64,000 bases of DNA from Eulemur rufifrons (GCF_041146395.1 NC_090990.1:45828001-45892000); one strand, 5' to 3'; counted from the first letter of the stretch, positions 1 through 12,056 are shown. Numbers and translations are program-made. The notes: generated from the sequence alone by a model not told the origin.

Positions 1-135
1 GTTCTTATGCATAACCTGGGAAATACCCACCTAACCATAAGAGGCAACAGAGATGAAGTTATAGGCAATGACCTATGGAGAGACGGGGATTTTTTTAAGA
101 CCAATAACCACTTGACAAAGATTTAGATTTCAACA

Positions 136-309
136 GTTTTTTTTATTTTTTTTTTTATTTCAGCATATTACAGGGGTACAAATATTTAGGTTACGTATAT
201 TGCCCTTGCCCCACCAGAGTCAGAGCTTCAAGCGTGTCCATCCCCTAGATGGTGCGCACTGCACCTATTAGGTGTGTATATATATACCCATCCCCTCCTC
301 CCCCCTCCC
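136..309 (-). mobile_element. 5'-truncated LINE-1 3' end, lemur type
   Basis: A poly-T start followed by a segment reading 'cagcatattacaggggtaca' and continuing through a 'cccatcccctcctccccc' stretch matches the antisense 3' end of young lemur L1 elements as I remember them. The insertion is flanked by an exact 11-base duplication, agatttcaaca, at 125-135 and 310-320. Together these show a short, recent, 5'-truncated retrotransposition on the minus strand. No coding part remains. Confidence 0.82.
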
Positions 310-360
310 AGATTTCAACAATTTTTTAATGTCTAATTAGTTTCCATCATAGAAATAATG

Positions 361-1135
361 CCTGTTTATTAAAGGAACTTTTGAAATTGCACAGAAATAA
401 AAAAAAAAAGGAGGAAAATTATAATCTTACCAATTATAAACACAACCATTAACACTTGAATGTGTTTTCTTTCTGTCTTTTAATAAATAGATTGTTGGGT
501 TTTCACTGAACTGTGCTCATTCTGTATGTTCAATTTTGTATCTTGCTTTTCTCACAATATCATAGCATAAGCATTTTCCATTTGTAAGCAACATTTTCTT
601 TCATGGCTACATAATATTCTTTGAAGTAGTCATGCTATGCAGAACATTTTTTCTAAAATTGTTCACTTCAAATAATACTAAAATGAACATATATCTGTAT
701 AATGTTTTAACCATGTTTATGGCAGCATACCAGGCGTGAAATTATGGAGTTTAAGAATTTGAAGATTTTTAAGTCTTTTGGTACATAGTGTCAAACCACT
801 TATGCATTTTATTTATGTACAATTACATAAACATTGTTTTAAAATTCTGGAAATAAAAACAAACATAGATAAAAAATAATATTTACCATCATTCCCTTGA
901 CTTAGAGGCAAACGTGTACTGAATATTCTGCTATATTCCTTCCCCATCTCTTTGAAAAGACATACACATACACATATATGTAATTACCAAATTGAGATTA
1001 GTGTGTGTGGGTGTGTAATAGTGTGAGTTTTGGCAGAATAGTTTGTAAGCATATTCCCATGTTGATAAATAATACTTGAAGACCAGACAGATTTTATTTA
1101 TTAAGCACAACATAGTATTCCAGTCACACAGCCAA
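361..1135. repeat. AT-rich stretch, possible old L1-like debris
   Basis: The stretch is AT-rich, with phrases such as 'catggctacataatattc' (about 603-620) and 'cacaacatagtattcca' (about 1105-1121) that resemble fragments of old mammalian L1 3' regions. A second similar block lies at about 1040-1130. Divergence is high and I cannot place the edges or the subfamily. No gene is visible. Confidence 0.35.
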
Positions 1136-1278
1136 ACGCACTTGCATTTGTCCACTCCCAGCGCAGCCACACCCATATCCCCACACACAAGTAATAGAGA
1201 GATTACATACGGGACCACCCCTAACAGGACAACTCTCAAGTAGTCATCTTGGTTGTAGCTCTCATGGGCTGCCTCTGA

Positions 1279-1630
<352 letters not shown>

Positions 1631-1782
1631 AAATTGACTCGAGTGGTTATAGGCAGTTGCAACAGCATTTTCCTAATGTGACACTTCTGCAGAGCTCAGG
1701 GTGATAGTGCAACATGCCAGCCACCAGGAATAGCTGTGGGCCCTGGAACTTGAGTCTCTGGTTCCCATCGGATGTTTCCAAA

Positions 1783-2030
1783 AGCACAGTGGTTAAGACA
1801 GAAACTTTGATTTTAGACTGTACCAGGTTCAAGTCATGACTCTACCTGCTACTGGCTGTGAGACTTGGATTAATTTACTTAACCTGTCTAAGCCTCATCT
1901 TCTTGGCCTGCAAAGCTCAGTGACAGCAGCTACCTCCCAGGTTTGAAGGGATGACCGTGTGAGACAACGCATGTGACGTACACAGCTCCGTGCCGTAGCA
2001 GGCACTCTCAATTTTGGCTATAATTATTAT
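1783..2030 (+). mobile_element. MIR SINE
   Basis: The order 'agtggttaagac', then 'actggctgtgagacttg', then 'ttacttaacctgtctaagcctc' and a terminal 'gtagcaggcactctcaa' follows the MIR consensus from tRNA-like head to tail. This is an ancient, diverged mammalian SINE. Confidence 0.8.
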
Positions 2031-2244
2031 TTTGAGGAATTCTGGCAATAGCCTTTTTTTCTCTCTCACAAATATGACTTTCTCTTTTTCTCATTGATCT
2101 GTTAACAGAAAATACTTTTTTAACTGATAATTTCCAAAGCAATCATTGTAGCAATGAATGCAGCAGTTCACAATGTTATACTTATCACAAATGTTATTAC
2201 TAGCTCGAAGTGGTTGAGATTGTCATTAACCATTTTTAATAAAT

Positions 2245-2445
2245 AAGTATATTTCAGCACTTACTATTCCCAGGAGCTTTATATGACAATATTTTCCTTG
2301 ATCTTCATAAGCCTGTGAAGGATAACTACTGCTATTCTGCAAATGAGCAAATTGAAATAGACAGTTTAAGAAATTTGCTAACAGTCACACTGCTAGAAAT
2401 TGAACAGCCAAGATTTGAATCGAAGCCTATTGAAATCCAAGCCCC
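2245..2445 (-). mobile_element. MIR SINE (antisense)
   Basis: It reads as reverse MIR: 'cagcacttactattccc', 'gatcttcataagcctgtg', 'gcaaatgagcaaattgaaatag', 'ctaacagtcacactgctag'. Diverged copy with approximate edges. Confidence 0.72.
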
Positions 2446-2456
2446 ATCCACTAGTC

Positions 2457-2761
2457 CAGGGGTCAGCCAACCTTTTATTGTAAAGGACCAAATAATAAAT
2501 ATTTTAGGCTTTTTAGGCCAAATGGTCTCCATCTTAACTACTCTACCATTGTAGTGCAAAAGCAGCTATAAACAATATGTAAGTGAATGAGCATGACTGT
2601 GTATGATAAACTTTATTATGGACACTGAAATTTGAATTTCATATAATTTTTATGTATCACAATATATTATTCTTCTCTTCATTTTTTTCCTAACCACTTT
2701 TAAAAGTAAAAGCCATCCTCAGCTCATGGGCCATATAGAAAAACATTTGGTAGATTATAGA
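2457..2761 (+). mobile_element. Non-autonomous hAT-like DNA transposon
   Basis: It begins caggggtcagccaacctttt and continues with 'aaatattttaggcttttt' and 'ccattgtagtgcaaaagcag', as in a common mammalian hAT-class element whose ends read CAGGGGTC. A possible target duplication, tccacta, is seen at 2447-2453 and 2762-2768. The 3' terminal repeat is badly decayed, so the right edge is uncertain. I do not name the subfamily. Confidence 0.65.
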
Positions 2762-2899
2762 TCCACTATAGGGAAAATCCAATGACCAGGAAATGTGAGA
2801 ATGTCCAGCCACATCGGACAATTTTCAGAATTGGTGGAAGCTACCAGATTCTCCCTTGAGTTTTTTCTGTGTTATCCATTTGGCCTACAACACTCCTGC

Positions 2900-3215
2900 T
2901 TTCACCATCCCCAACATCTGCCTTTGGCTGCCATACTCCTGGTCATCCTTCACACCAATGTAACTTCACTGTTACTTCTTGCAGGAAATGCAGTGAACCC
3001 ACCCTTACCACCACCTCCAGGGTGCCCCTTTTCTGTTTTCCCTCATCGCCCTATGCATACCATTCATAGGGTCTATCAGAAAGGATTAGAACGACTTGGC
3101 TACCAGTCTCTCTGCTCCAGGTCCAGCATCATGAAGGCAGGCTTCTGTCTTGATTATAATTGTACGTACTTAGTAATTAGCATAGCATATGGAATATAAG
3201 AGGAGTTCAGTAAAT
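2900..3215 (+). mobile_element. L2 LINE 3' region
   Basis: The phrases 'atactcctggtcatccttcac', 'atgaaggcaggcttctgtctt' and the tail 'ggagttcagtaaatgt' follow the 3' end of L2 in sense orientation. Open frames here are translations of this fossil. Confidence 0.65.
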
Positions 3216-3452
3216 GTGGGGAGGAAGGCCAAGAGGGAAGAAGAGAAGTAGAGGAGGAAGAGACAAATGAAAGTTTTTAACTGTAAATACGGGCTCTGAA
3301 TGGAATAGGGACAGATGGGGAGGGTAGGAGAGGAACCTACGCCTGGCCATTAGGAAAAAAATGGAAGGAAAATTGCCAAATGTAGATATACAAATCCTTT
3401 TTCTGCTTCTCATGAGGGGCAGTCCATGATTTCCTATAAAAGTGGCTGTTCG

Positions 3453-3760
3453 GGCCAGGCACAGTGGCTCATTCCTGTAATCCTAGCACTATGGGAGGCC
3501 AAGGCAAGAGGATTGCTGAAGCTAGGAGTTCAAGACTTGCCTGGGAAACAGCAAGACCCCCATCTCAACTACAACAACAACAGAATTTAATTATCCAGTT
3601 GTGGTGGCATGCACCTGTAGTCCCAGCTACTCAAGAAGCTGAGGCAGGAGGATCACTTGAGCCCAGGAGTTTAAGGTTGTGGTGAGCAGTGATGACTCCA
3701 CTGCACTCTAGCTGGAGCAACAGAGCAAGAGTTTGTCTCAAAAAAAAAAAAAAAAAAAAA
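3453..3760 (+). mobile_element. Alu SINE, older copy
   Basis: A dimeric Alu starting ggccaggcacagtggctc with a 23-base A tail. Its middle linker is 'actacaacaacaacag' instead of the AT-rich linker of the young copies, and it has many substitutions, so it is an older subfamily. Flanking duplications aagtggctgttc (3440-3451) and aagcggttgttc (3761-3772) differ at two positions. Confidence 0.92.
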
Positions 3761-3779
3761 AAGCGGTTGTTCATTGTGT

Positions 3780-4733
3780 TGGGACAGTGAAGAACAAAGC
3801 AGAAACCAGTCTCTCAGACTGGTCCCATCAAAGCCCAGGGAAAAGACACCAACTAGAGATTCTGCATGTCCCATGGATTCCCAAGTCACTTATGTTCATT
3901 GCCAGTGAAATGTAGGGATAGCAATGACTCAAGATTTAAGATGGCTTCTTCTAAAAATATTGTAGCAAATAAAAGAACCCAAGCCAGGACACAAAGCAAA
4001 ACGAAATTAAAGAGCTGGGGTGGGGGTTAAGAGGGAATAGGTACTCTAAAAGCCTTCCTTTAGCTCCATATCAAACAGATTTTCTCTTTTTAAGAGATTA
4101 TGAGAGCTTGGATTTGTTCTCCAAAGTACTCCTTTGAAGAAAAGAGTTTAACATTAATGCTTCAGATTTAGGTGTTTCTGTTTTTTTCCTTTCTTGACCA
4201 CATGCTCCATGGAAGAGCTTCCTTGAGATGAAAACATCTGGAATACGAAACATCCACTCTTCACACCACTGCTGCCCTTCTCTTCCTCAACCCCTCTCTG
4301 GAATCCTCTTCCCCACAGGTACAATGTCTCAGAGAGGTGTCAGCTCATACTACCCCCAAGAAACTCTTTGCCGGCTCAGAGACAGATCTGACAGCACGTG
4401 TTTAGAGTCATATTGCAAATATCTCCTGCATTCATTCATTGAACCTTTTGCCAAGAAAGGTGACTGTCACTGGCCAACTGTAGAAGAAGCCAAGAAATGC
4501 CCACCATTGTCCTCATTGCCTTATCCACCTTTCCCTGCCCCCTGCTGTTTCTGAAGGAGAAGGAATATTCCTGGATGGGTAGATTCTTTTCAAACAGGGC
4601 ATGAAGCCTGTGGTCTAAGGCTGGCTGACACGTGCAGGGAGTTGCCCTGTGTCTCTGAGCCGTGCATCCACAAAGGAGAAACCTACTGCAATTTATAAGG
4701 TTATTGAGTATTCAGGGAATAACTAGCAGGAAA
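3780..4733. other. Unique upstream sequence, no gene seen
   Basis: No repeat family, splice-bounded coding segment or RNA gene could be recognised. The open frame at 4228-4554 has no recognisable domain and no splice context. Confidence 0.5.
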
Positions 4734-4960
4734 TAGAAACCAACATATATTGAGCATCTGCTAAGTGCCTATCAGGGACTCTTGTCCCTCTTACATGGGT
4801 TATAATTTATTTAATTTTCAACAGTCCCTGAAAATCAGCCATCCCCATTTGACAGGTGAAGTCTACAGAGAGGGTGTGACAACCTGGAGTCACACATCAA
4901 GCCTGTGGAAGAACCAAGGCCAGAAGCCCACCATAGTTCCACTGCACTGCAGCATCAGTG
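4734..4960 (-). mobile_element. MIR SINE (antisense)
   Basis: 'atattgagcatctgctaagtgc', 'tttaattttcaacagtccctg', 'ccatttgacaggtgaag' and 'agtcacacatcaagcctgtgg' follow reverse MIR. Diverged copy. Confidence 0.75.
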
Positions 4961-4964
4961 CCTG

Positions 4965-5090
4965 CCCCTTTGTCTCCCCAGTAAGAGTCAGGGAGCTTCT
5001 TGGGAGCAGGCCCCATAGCTTTCGTCTTTGTATCCTGAGCACCTGGCCCCATGGCAAGCACCTGTCATGAAATACATGTTTATAACGTTA
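4965..5090 (+). mobile_element. L2 LINE 3' end
   Basis: 'ttcttgggagcaggcccc' followed by 'tatcctgagcacctggcccc' and 'gtcatgaaatacatgtttat' matches the extreme 3' end of L2. Confidence 0.6.
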
Positions 5091-5631
5091 CTTAATTACG
5101 GTTTCTTCACTTCTCCTTTTGCTATTTCTATCACACATCAGCCTTGCTCCTTTGCCTTCAAATTTTTCTAAAAATGATCAATCTTGAGACAGGCAGAAGA
5201 TCAACCCCAAATAACAAAGATGTAGCTTATTACCGTCTCCTCCCGACTTATGCGGTGATACCAGTCATTTGGCCCCTTTGGGACTGAATAGCTGGCTGGC
5301 AAGCCTCGCACCGTCTACTTACATGAGACTGGCTCGCTTGGGCCAGCCGAGCAAGGGCTCACATTGATTATTCCTAAAAACCCATTACGCTTTTGAAAGC
5401 CGTTTCATTTTAAGATGGTTTTAAATACATCCTTCTTATCATTTTTAGCCATGCCCACAAAAAACATCCTAAAGATATTTGATCATTCAATTAAACTAAA
5501 TGAGGCCAATGTATACGCTGCTTCCTCAGAGGTTATCATGCTTAATAAAACATACTTTATAAACCCCATGAAGGCTGTAATTAAATTTATAAGCAGCCTA
5601 CCGCACAACTTTAACAAAAGATGTCTGAATG

Positions 5632-5665
<34 letters not shown>

Positions 5666-6295
5666 TTTAAAACCCTGTTCCATAAGGATTATAGCTCCCC
5701 TGCTGTTTGGAAAAGATAATTTCACTTGTAACACTAATAACTTGAGCAGGGGAGAAGCTGGCCTGGTGAATGGAATGCACTTCACTGCACATCTTGGCTC
5801 AGCTAGAAATCGGAAACAGATGGTCCTTGCGGCTGGTTTCCCACTCGAGCCCGCTGACTGCCAGCCTGTGGTCTTCTGTGGGCTGCTGCTGGCAGTCTGT
5901 GACTTGAACATAGTAGGACAGTGGCAAAAGAAATCAAATCTTTTCCAATGAACAGCAAGTTATAATGAAATTTGACAGATCTGACATTCTATACCCAACA
6001 TCTAGTTAGAATATATTAACCTTTTAGTTTTCTTAAGCGCCTTGCATAGAAGTTGTGAATATACTTATTAGAGGGTTGTGTTGTATGTGTTTTTTTTTCT
6101 TTCTTAACAGAGGGCAGGGGGTTTAGTCCAATCTTGGGTGGCAGCCGGTTAACAGAAAATGCAGAGAAAGTAAAAGTCAAAGAATTTCTAAATGGAAATG
6201 AGGCACAAGAACTGCCACCAGGAAGAAAACTAATTCTTTGCAGGGCATAGCGGGTGAGTTTCTGCTGAAAAAAATTATCAGTATTTTTTTCTTGA

Positions 6296-6298
<3 letters not shown>
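5091..6298. promoter_or_regulatory. Unique upstream block, candidate conserved element
   Basis: Apart from a TG microsatellite there is no transposon here. The 5200-5625 part has mixed composition, with scattered CpGs and several homeodomain-like TAAT/ATTA cores, which would fit a conserved non-coding element about 6-7 kb upstream of the NFIA exon. That is inference; conservation cannot be seen from one sequence. The long open frames on both strands across the TG run are not convincing genes. Confidence 0.3.
5633..5663. repeat. (TG)n microsatellite
   Basis: About 15 uninterrupted TG units. It gives a Val-Cys repeat in one frame and a Thr-His repeat on the other strand, which explains the overlapping open frames here. 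Confidence 0.97.
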
Positions 6299-6326
<28 letters not shown>

Positions 6327-6385
6327 GTGGGTGGGTATGTATATGTATATATGGATATCCACATCCATGTATATGTATATATACT
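6299..6385. repeat. (AT)n microsatellite with imperfect flank
   Basis: A pure AT run at about 6300-6326, followed by imperfect gtatatg/atatat units to about 6385. Confidence 0.95.
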
Positions 6386-7034
6386 AGATCAGAAATCTGG
6401 GCAAATCTCCGGACATGTTATTAAAATGGGGCTGTCTGGACCCCCTGGCATTTTCTTCAGTTCTGCCCTTTTTGGCTTTGTGGCATTCACTTCTGCCATA
6501 CGGTAAAAACCATGCCAGGTGACTTAGAACGCTAGTTTATTTCAGACACCACACTCACACCCAGTAAGGTACAGTACCTGTGCAGAGGACTTAGCTGCTT
6601 TCTTCAAAAAAGGATAAATCTCCCACCAAAGATCTTTGACATTTTCCTGGGCTTTGAAGGAACTAGACTTTCCATCCTTTTGTGTTGATTCTTCCTTTTA
6701 TCCCAGAGCCTATGTGTGAGTACACACTCATTTGAAGGTTTAGACAGTGGTGTCCTAAGCACCATTTTAGGATTTTCCACCTGATTAAGGTTAGAGGAAA
6801 GACCTAGGTGTTAATAGTAGATAATCCCTCTTTAATACAGGCTTTTCTCTTCTTTCTTTCTTTTTTAATCTTAGATACCCATTACCCTAAACTGAACTTC
6901 TCTAAAGCTTCAGCAACAAGGTGTATTTCTAATTTCATGTTTTCCAAGAGCCTGGAGATTCAAGGCCATACATATCTGTTAAGCCCAACATTCAGCTCTG
7001 CAAAAGAAATAAAAATATCTAATGAGAGTTAGGT
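6386..7034. other. Unique sequence, nothing recognised
   Basis: No clear repeat, RNA gene or exon. The plus-strand open frame at 6808-7032 lacks any recognisable domain or splice signal context. Confidence 0.5.
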
Positions 7035-7262
7035 GGTTAGAATAGGAAAAGCATGGGCTTTCTTATCAAACAGACATAAGGTTGAATCTTTGCTCTTCTT
7101 GCTTAGCGTGAGTCTTTAGGCAATACTCTTACCTTTTTGACCCTGACCTGAAAATTGGAAGTAATAATACCAACCTCCTACGTTGTTGTGAAGATTAAAT
7201 GACTTATCATACTCAAAATCACTTTTTAAAAGTGCATGGCAGATAGCAGGTGCTAAATCCCA
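7035..7262 (+). mobile_element. MIR SINE
   Basis: 'aaagcatgggctttctt', 'gagtctttaggcaatactctta', 'cctacgttgttgtgaagattaaatg' and 'agatagcaggtgctaaat' follow MIR head to tail. Confidence 0.8.
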
Positions 7263-7299
7263 TTATTTCCCTTTTTTTTTTTTTTTTTTGGTTTACAAG

Positions 7300-7520
7300 G
7301 CAACACCAGAGTGGTGAAGCTCTGCCGTCATCCTTCCTAGGCTCGAATCCTCCTCTGTCCCTAACTCTGGAGCCTTAAACAAGTCACTTCACCTCTTGGA
7401 GCCTGTTTTCCTGTTAGTAAAATGGGTCCTCATAAAAAACTACCTGGCAAAAAGAAACATAAAGATCTTGAAACACTGCCTGGCCAAGAGGAAGCATTCA
7501 ATAAACATTAGCTGTTATGT
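7300..7520 (+). mobile_element. MIR SINE, second adjacent copy
   Basis: After a T-rich tract at about 7270-7290 a second sense MIR follows: 'ggctcgaatcctcctctgtcc', 'aacaagtcacttcacctcttgg', 'agtaaaatgggtcctcat' and 'gaagcattcaataaacatt'. Confidence 0.75.
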
Positions 7521-7909
7521 GCTGCATTCAAAATCAAGTTGTTCTCCTAGAGTTTCAAATTTCCAGTGGTCCTGGAAACAAAGTTTGAAAAGAAGGAGAA
7601 ACAAATTTTACTTGCCTGCGTTGCAGAAGTTGCTATTAAATGACTTAATGAATGAATGAAAGACATATGTTCATCAAAGACAGATAATAATGCAGTCAGT
7701 CTACCTGAAGTACTAATGGATGATGCAGATAAGGAAGGCAACAGGAAGTCAAAGGGCCCGAGATTACTGTGGGCCGGGGTCCTGAGGGGCATTAACTTGG
7801 AAAGGTAGATGGTGCACTAAGTGGGGCCAAGTTAAAGAAAAGGCTCTGTAATTATTAGCAGAATGAAATCAAATTTCAAATGCACTAGTGCTCTGTGCCT
7901 TTTTACTCT

Positions 7910-8170
7910 CTTTCCCTAACCATGTAGGGAGCCCCTACTATTTGCCCTACACTGTGCTTGGCCTTGTAGTTACTTAGATGAGCAAGACATAGTCCTGCCC
8001 TCAAGAATCTTAAGGTCCAGAAAAGAAGGCAGACTGGGAGGCAGATGATTCCAGGAGAGGGTGCTGAGAGCTGCAGTGGAGCAAGGCACAGGTTATTTTG
8101 AAAGAACCAAGGGAAGGAACCCAACCCTGCCTCACAGGACAGGACCCAGAGGGAGAAAAAAAGAGGGCTT
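7910..8170 (-). mobile_element. L2 LINE (antisense)
   Basis: 'ggagcccctactatttgcc', 'tagatgagcaagacatagtc', 'ctgccctcaagaatcttaag' and 'gaaggcagactgggaggcag' are the reverse of the L2 3' region. Confidence 0.65.
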
Positions 8171-8219
8171 CCCTCAACAGCCAAATAATAAAAACAAAAC
8201 ACCAGTAACAATACAATAA

Positions 8220-8450
8220 CTTTGGTTGAACATTCATTACGTATCAGGGACTATGTACTCTCATATTTTTGCTTCTAAGTATACCCATATCTGTGTGTGT
8301 ATGTGTGTATATACACACACATATATACACTGAACTATTATTATCTTTATTTTCCTGATTAGGATAGGACACAGAAAATCAGAGAGGTTAAGTAACCTGG
8401 GAGAGGCCACACGGTAACCAGTGGAGCCAGGATGTGGACAATTGGACTAC
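8220..8450 (-). mobile_element. MIR SINE (antisense) with internal TG/TA tract
   Basis: Reverse MIR ('gaacattcattacgtatcagg', 'agagaggttaagtaacctg', 'ggtaaccagtggagccagg') interrupted around 8290-8335 by an imperfect tg/ta dinucleotide tract that forms a near-palindrome. Confidence 0.68.
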
Positions 8451-8459
8451 AGAAATAGT

Positions 8460-11400
8460 GTTCTCAACCGTTTTACTATCCAGCCTCTGAAAATTATTAG
8501 TATTTCATATCACATTGCCTTTTAGCAACATATAACAAAAGCCAAAACCTCTCCTTGGTATTGTACACCTGTTGACAGCAGAGTCTTTGAAAGTTTTATC
8601 CAAATACTCTGCAATAAAGACACAGATAGGAATCCTCCATCCTCTAAGCTTTCTTGGGGTTCTTCCCATTCATCAAAAGGGGGTAGTTTATTTGGGGAGC
8701 ATCGGCCATAATGACCTGAATGAGGCTACAGAGTGACTTTCGCTTTGCCTTAGGCTCCATGTTATAAGGAGACAATTTCCTTTGTATGCTTCCCCATCTT
8801 CCCCCAGACCACATTCCCCACCACTTGATCCTGTAGCTAGGAGGATTCCCACTTCTTATAAAATATGCTCAAAAGAAGTAAGAAAGTCGAAATCCTGGCG
8901 GGTTTGTTTCTTGATGAGAGCACTGTTTTTGTCTCGGATTCATTCACGTGCAGTGGGAAGAAGTATTCAAATGACAAGAGTTAAATTCAAAACATGTAGC
9001 CGCTTTCTGTAATATTTTTTTTTTCTAACTGAAGGCAAACCATTTAGATGTTTGTTTCCAAAAAGGCATCTGTCAGCAATCAAAGGGGAAAAATGCATAA
9101 AGCAAATGCAATTGTTTGGAGTAGCATTTCCTGGATCATGTTAAATGCTTGAATTGCTCCCCATTATCCTCACCAAATAATTTTATTTCCCACAATAATT
9201 GCAATATTTAACATGTTTTATTTAATCTTGTTTTAAGGCTATTAACAATGGGCCACACTGTGAAAAGACTGATTGCTGCATGGGGAAGGACAGCTTCAAC
9301 CAGCTCTTAGAGAACAATGATAAAGTTAAATGCACCTAATTGTTGCAGATTTAAAACACTATTATCCAATAATATTTATCATTTCTTTGTTCAAAACTAC
9401 ATGCCATCTCCTGCATGATCTTCCCGGGTATTCTATCATTCACAAAGTGAAATCTGGACTCCAGTTTACCTTGTGCCTCATTCATTCATAAATAATGGGT
9501 GTGCACAGGGTGTTCTGAGGCTCAGAAACACAGCAGCTCAGACAAGAGACACCTCCACTTTCCGAGGTTGCTGCAGGACAAACTTAGAAATTGTAAAGCT
9601 GTGGTCCCACAAGCCCAAGATATCCAGGTGCCTTTTTGCCCTGAGAGAAAGCTGAGGAGACACAAAAGCAAGGAAATTTTGGTTTTGTCTGCTTGTCAGA
9701 GGCAAGTAGGAATGGATGAAATAGAATAGGAGGTTGATTCAAAGACAGAATGTGACTTCATTTCTTTTCTTCTTTTACTTTTTCCGCTTTTTTTTTTTTT
9801 TTTGGTTGGTACTATTTTACATATTATATAGAATTTCCAACACTTTTCCTTATCTTTCTCTAAATAGTAAACTGAAGAAAGACCAGATCATTTTAATGAT
9901 GCTGCAGTTACATGAAGCAGTAAATGTTTTCATTGACAAGTTCAGGGCAAGTTTCTGGTAGGAGGTCCATTTGATATTCAGGGGACACTAAATCTTAACA
10001 TTTCCTGTGCTACTGCACATTCTTCTTCTAAAAAGACAGGTGACACCAAGGTAATAGAAAATACACAGATACTTCCTAGTAGTGACGGCAATATCTATGC
10101 TTGATAATAATTCCCGATACCACCTTCTACCTTCATCTTATTAAAAGAAATCCCATTACAATGAGGGATGAGAAAGAAAAAAAATGTCTTATTTATTATA
10201 TTTTTGGTTCATTCCTAGAAGCAATCTGTGCACCATGCTTTAAATTAGAAAGCATTTCTGGTGAAATTGGATATAATTTGCTTTAATGAAATTATTTTTG
10301 TCAAAACAGCTATATACCTGATGCTAAATGGTTAAATTAATACTTGCTAAGGAAGAAGTCAGAAATAGGAAAGCAAATGCACCCAAACTTAACCTCTTTG
10401 GAAGGAACTTAGAATATGCCCTAAATAAATGTATCTAAATATTATTCAGTGGGCAACAACAGAGTGAGACTCTCTCAAAAAAAAAAAAAAAATATATATA
10501 TATATAGGATTAGGAAAAAATCCACTGGGTGGCTGGGCTGTAAATGCACAACTTTTTAAATAATTGACGTTCAATAGCCCTGAGAAATAGTGCTGGATAA
10601 ATTCTCCCATGTTCTGAGTGCCTACATTGAAGGACTGTAGTATAGAAACTGTAGAATTTTACTGCTAGCTTCTTGGAGATCAAAGAATCGCTTGTATTCA
10701 GAAAAAATTAGGACGTACACTGCTCTTATAAAGGTATTTCTGCAGTTCCTAATTCACACGGTTTGAAAGAATAAAATATAACAAACGCAAGTCATTCTTT
10801 CTGCGTCTTTCTCCCCCTTAGTCCTGAATAAAATAACTTGAAATTCAGCAACTGCCTGGACTTTTTCTCATTTAAAAAGAAAAAATCAATTTTTCCAGTC
10901 ATTCTTATTGGTAGGTCCATGTTGTGGTTTATTTTTTAATGCTGAAGAAAGTACGTGTGGTTAAAAACCCCTGTGAAGAAGATGGCTAGGTTACAGAAGG
11001 GAAATCAGAAGTGATTTTTCTCTGATTAAGGAAATACTCACATCAAGTTTAGCCTGAATTGTGTTAAACTGAATGGATAATGATTGATCACTTTATTTAC
11101 AAAGAATGGAAAAGTCCAGAATTAATTTTGTTAAAGATGAAAAATATAGGTGGTGCCTAGCCTAGGTTAGGACTTATAAAATATCAGGATTTATTTACTC
11201 ACACAAAAACACACATCTAAACACAATGCCAGCCGAACCAAAAATCAAGGGACTTGAATGCTGCCATCTCATGTTTATATTCCTGCACAACTAAATTAAC
11301 TAATGAATTAATTTTTTAAAATAAGGAAGAAGAAATATTTTCCCCGGATTTTTTTTTTTTTAACTCCTTGGAAAACCTGTTCAGTTTTTCCATGATTTAG

Positions 11401-11700
11401 TTTTAGAGTTTTCACTTTACTTCCAACAGAGATGTGTAAGACAGCAAAACTGAACTAAACATTTTTTTAAATGCGCAGCTCACGTTCTTGAGAAAAGTGG
11501 CTGTGAAAAACAGATACTGAATCAGACTTAAAGTCAAAGAAGGGGAGGGGGGATTTGGGGGAGAAAAAAAAAAGCCCAAAACATTGCATGATAGTCTCTA
11601 AGCAGTTCCATCTGTCAAGCAGAAATTTTAGGCTAATAGCCTGTGGCGATCTCCCTCCGCAGTCCACTACCTGCCTTTGTCCTATTAAATCTCTTTATTC
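8460..11700. other. Transposon-poor sequence upstream of the NFIA exon
   Basis: Over 3.2 kb the only clear mobile-element trace is a short Alu tail at 10446-10500. The block at about 9010-9370 is notable for mixed composition, SOX-like aacaatggg (9244-9252) and acaatgata (9313-9321), and several TAAT/ATTA cores, as in developmental enhancers. This is inference. No coding exon or RNA gene was recognised. Confidence 0.4.
10446..10506 (+). mobile_element. Alu 3' tail remnant with (TA)n
   Basis: 'gtgggcaacaacagagtgag' followed by 'actctctc', an A run and TATATA is the end of an Alu right arm without the rest. It is a truncated remnant or a product of deletion. Confidence 0.7.
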
Positions 11701-12056
11701 TTCTTAAAAAAAAAAAAAAAAAAGAGGGGGGGATTCGTTGTTGGAAGGAAAGGAAAAACCTTGCAGACCAAAATCATCTGAGTGATGAAGCCCTAATTTT
11801 AACCACCTCCCTTTGATGTGTAGCAGTGGGCTCTTGTTTTTTAAAAAGGAGAGAGGAGAAGACAGTACTAGGAGCAGAAGACTTTTCATCTCCACTTCAC
11901 CTTGCCACTGGGTCTGTGAGAGATTGGTTCATTGTCAAGGAGATTTTTTTTTTTACCCATGATTCCATATGGTATGGACCGGACTACATGTTGCCCCACA
12001 TGCCACTGCAAATGTTTTCTCAATTAGGTGTCTTATCTCCCGTGAGTTAGCATCAG
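11701..12056 (+). promoter_or_regulatory. NFIA: Probable 5' UTR / proximal promoter of alternative NFIA first exon
   Basis: This segment lies directly before the NFIA alternative start codon. No acceptor-like junction is apparent close to the ATG, so I infer that it belongs to a first exon, but the transcription start cannot be located. There is no obvious TATA box at a sensible distance and no CpG island, so a start within about 11.7-11.95 kb is only a guess. An in-frame stop, TAG at 12048-12050, sits two codons before the ATG and fixes the 5' limit of the reading frame. Several upstream ATGs are present; the one at 11959 opens a 22-codon ORF. Confidence 0.5.
11959..12027 (+). CDS. Upstream ORF in NFIA leader, 22 residues, Cys-rich
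   Basis: ATG at 11959 opens a 22-residue frame ending at TAG 12025-12027, 29 bases before the NFIA start. The predicted peptide contains CCPTCHCKC, five cysteines in nine residues. The start context is moderate to weak (C at -3, A at +4). Whether it is in the mRNA depends on the unknown transcription start. If present, it would be expected to lower initiation at the main ATG, and the short gap would disfavour reinitiation. I do not claim a peptide function. Confidence 0.35.
   Translation: MIPYGMDRTTCCPTCHCKCFLN

Noticed and set aside
3464..3685. Frame encoding MAHSCNPSTMGGQ...
   Set aside because: This is the usual translation of an Alu element, not a gene.
5415..5951. 178-residue plus-strand frame and 142-residue minus-strand shadow
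   Set aside because: Both cross the TG microsatellite, giving Val-Cys and Thr-His repeats. No domain and no splice structure.
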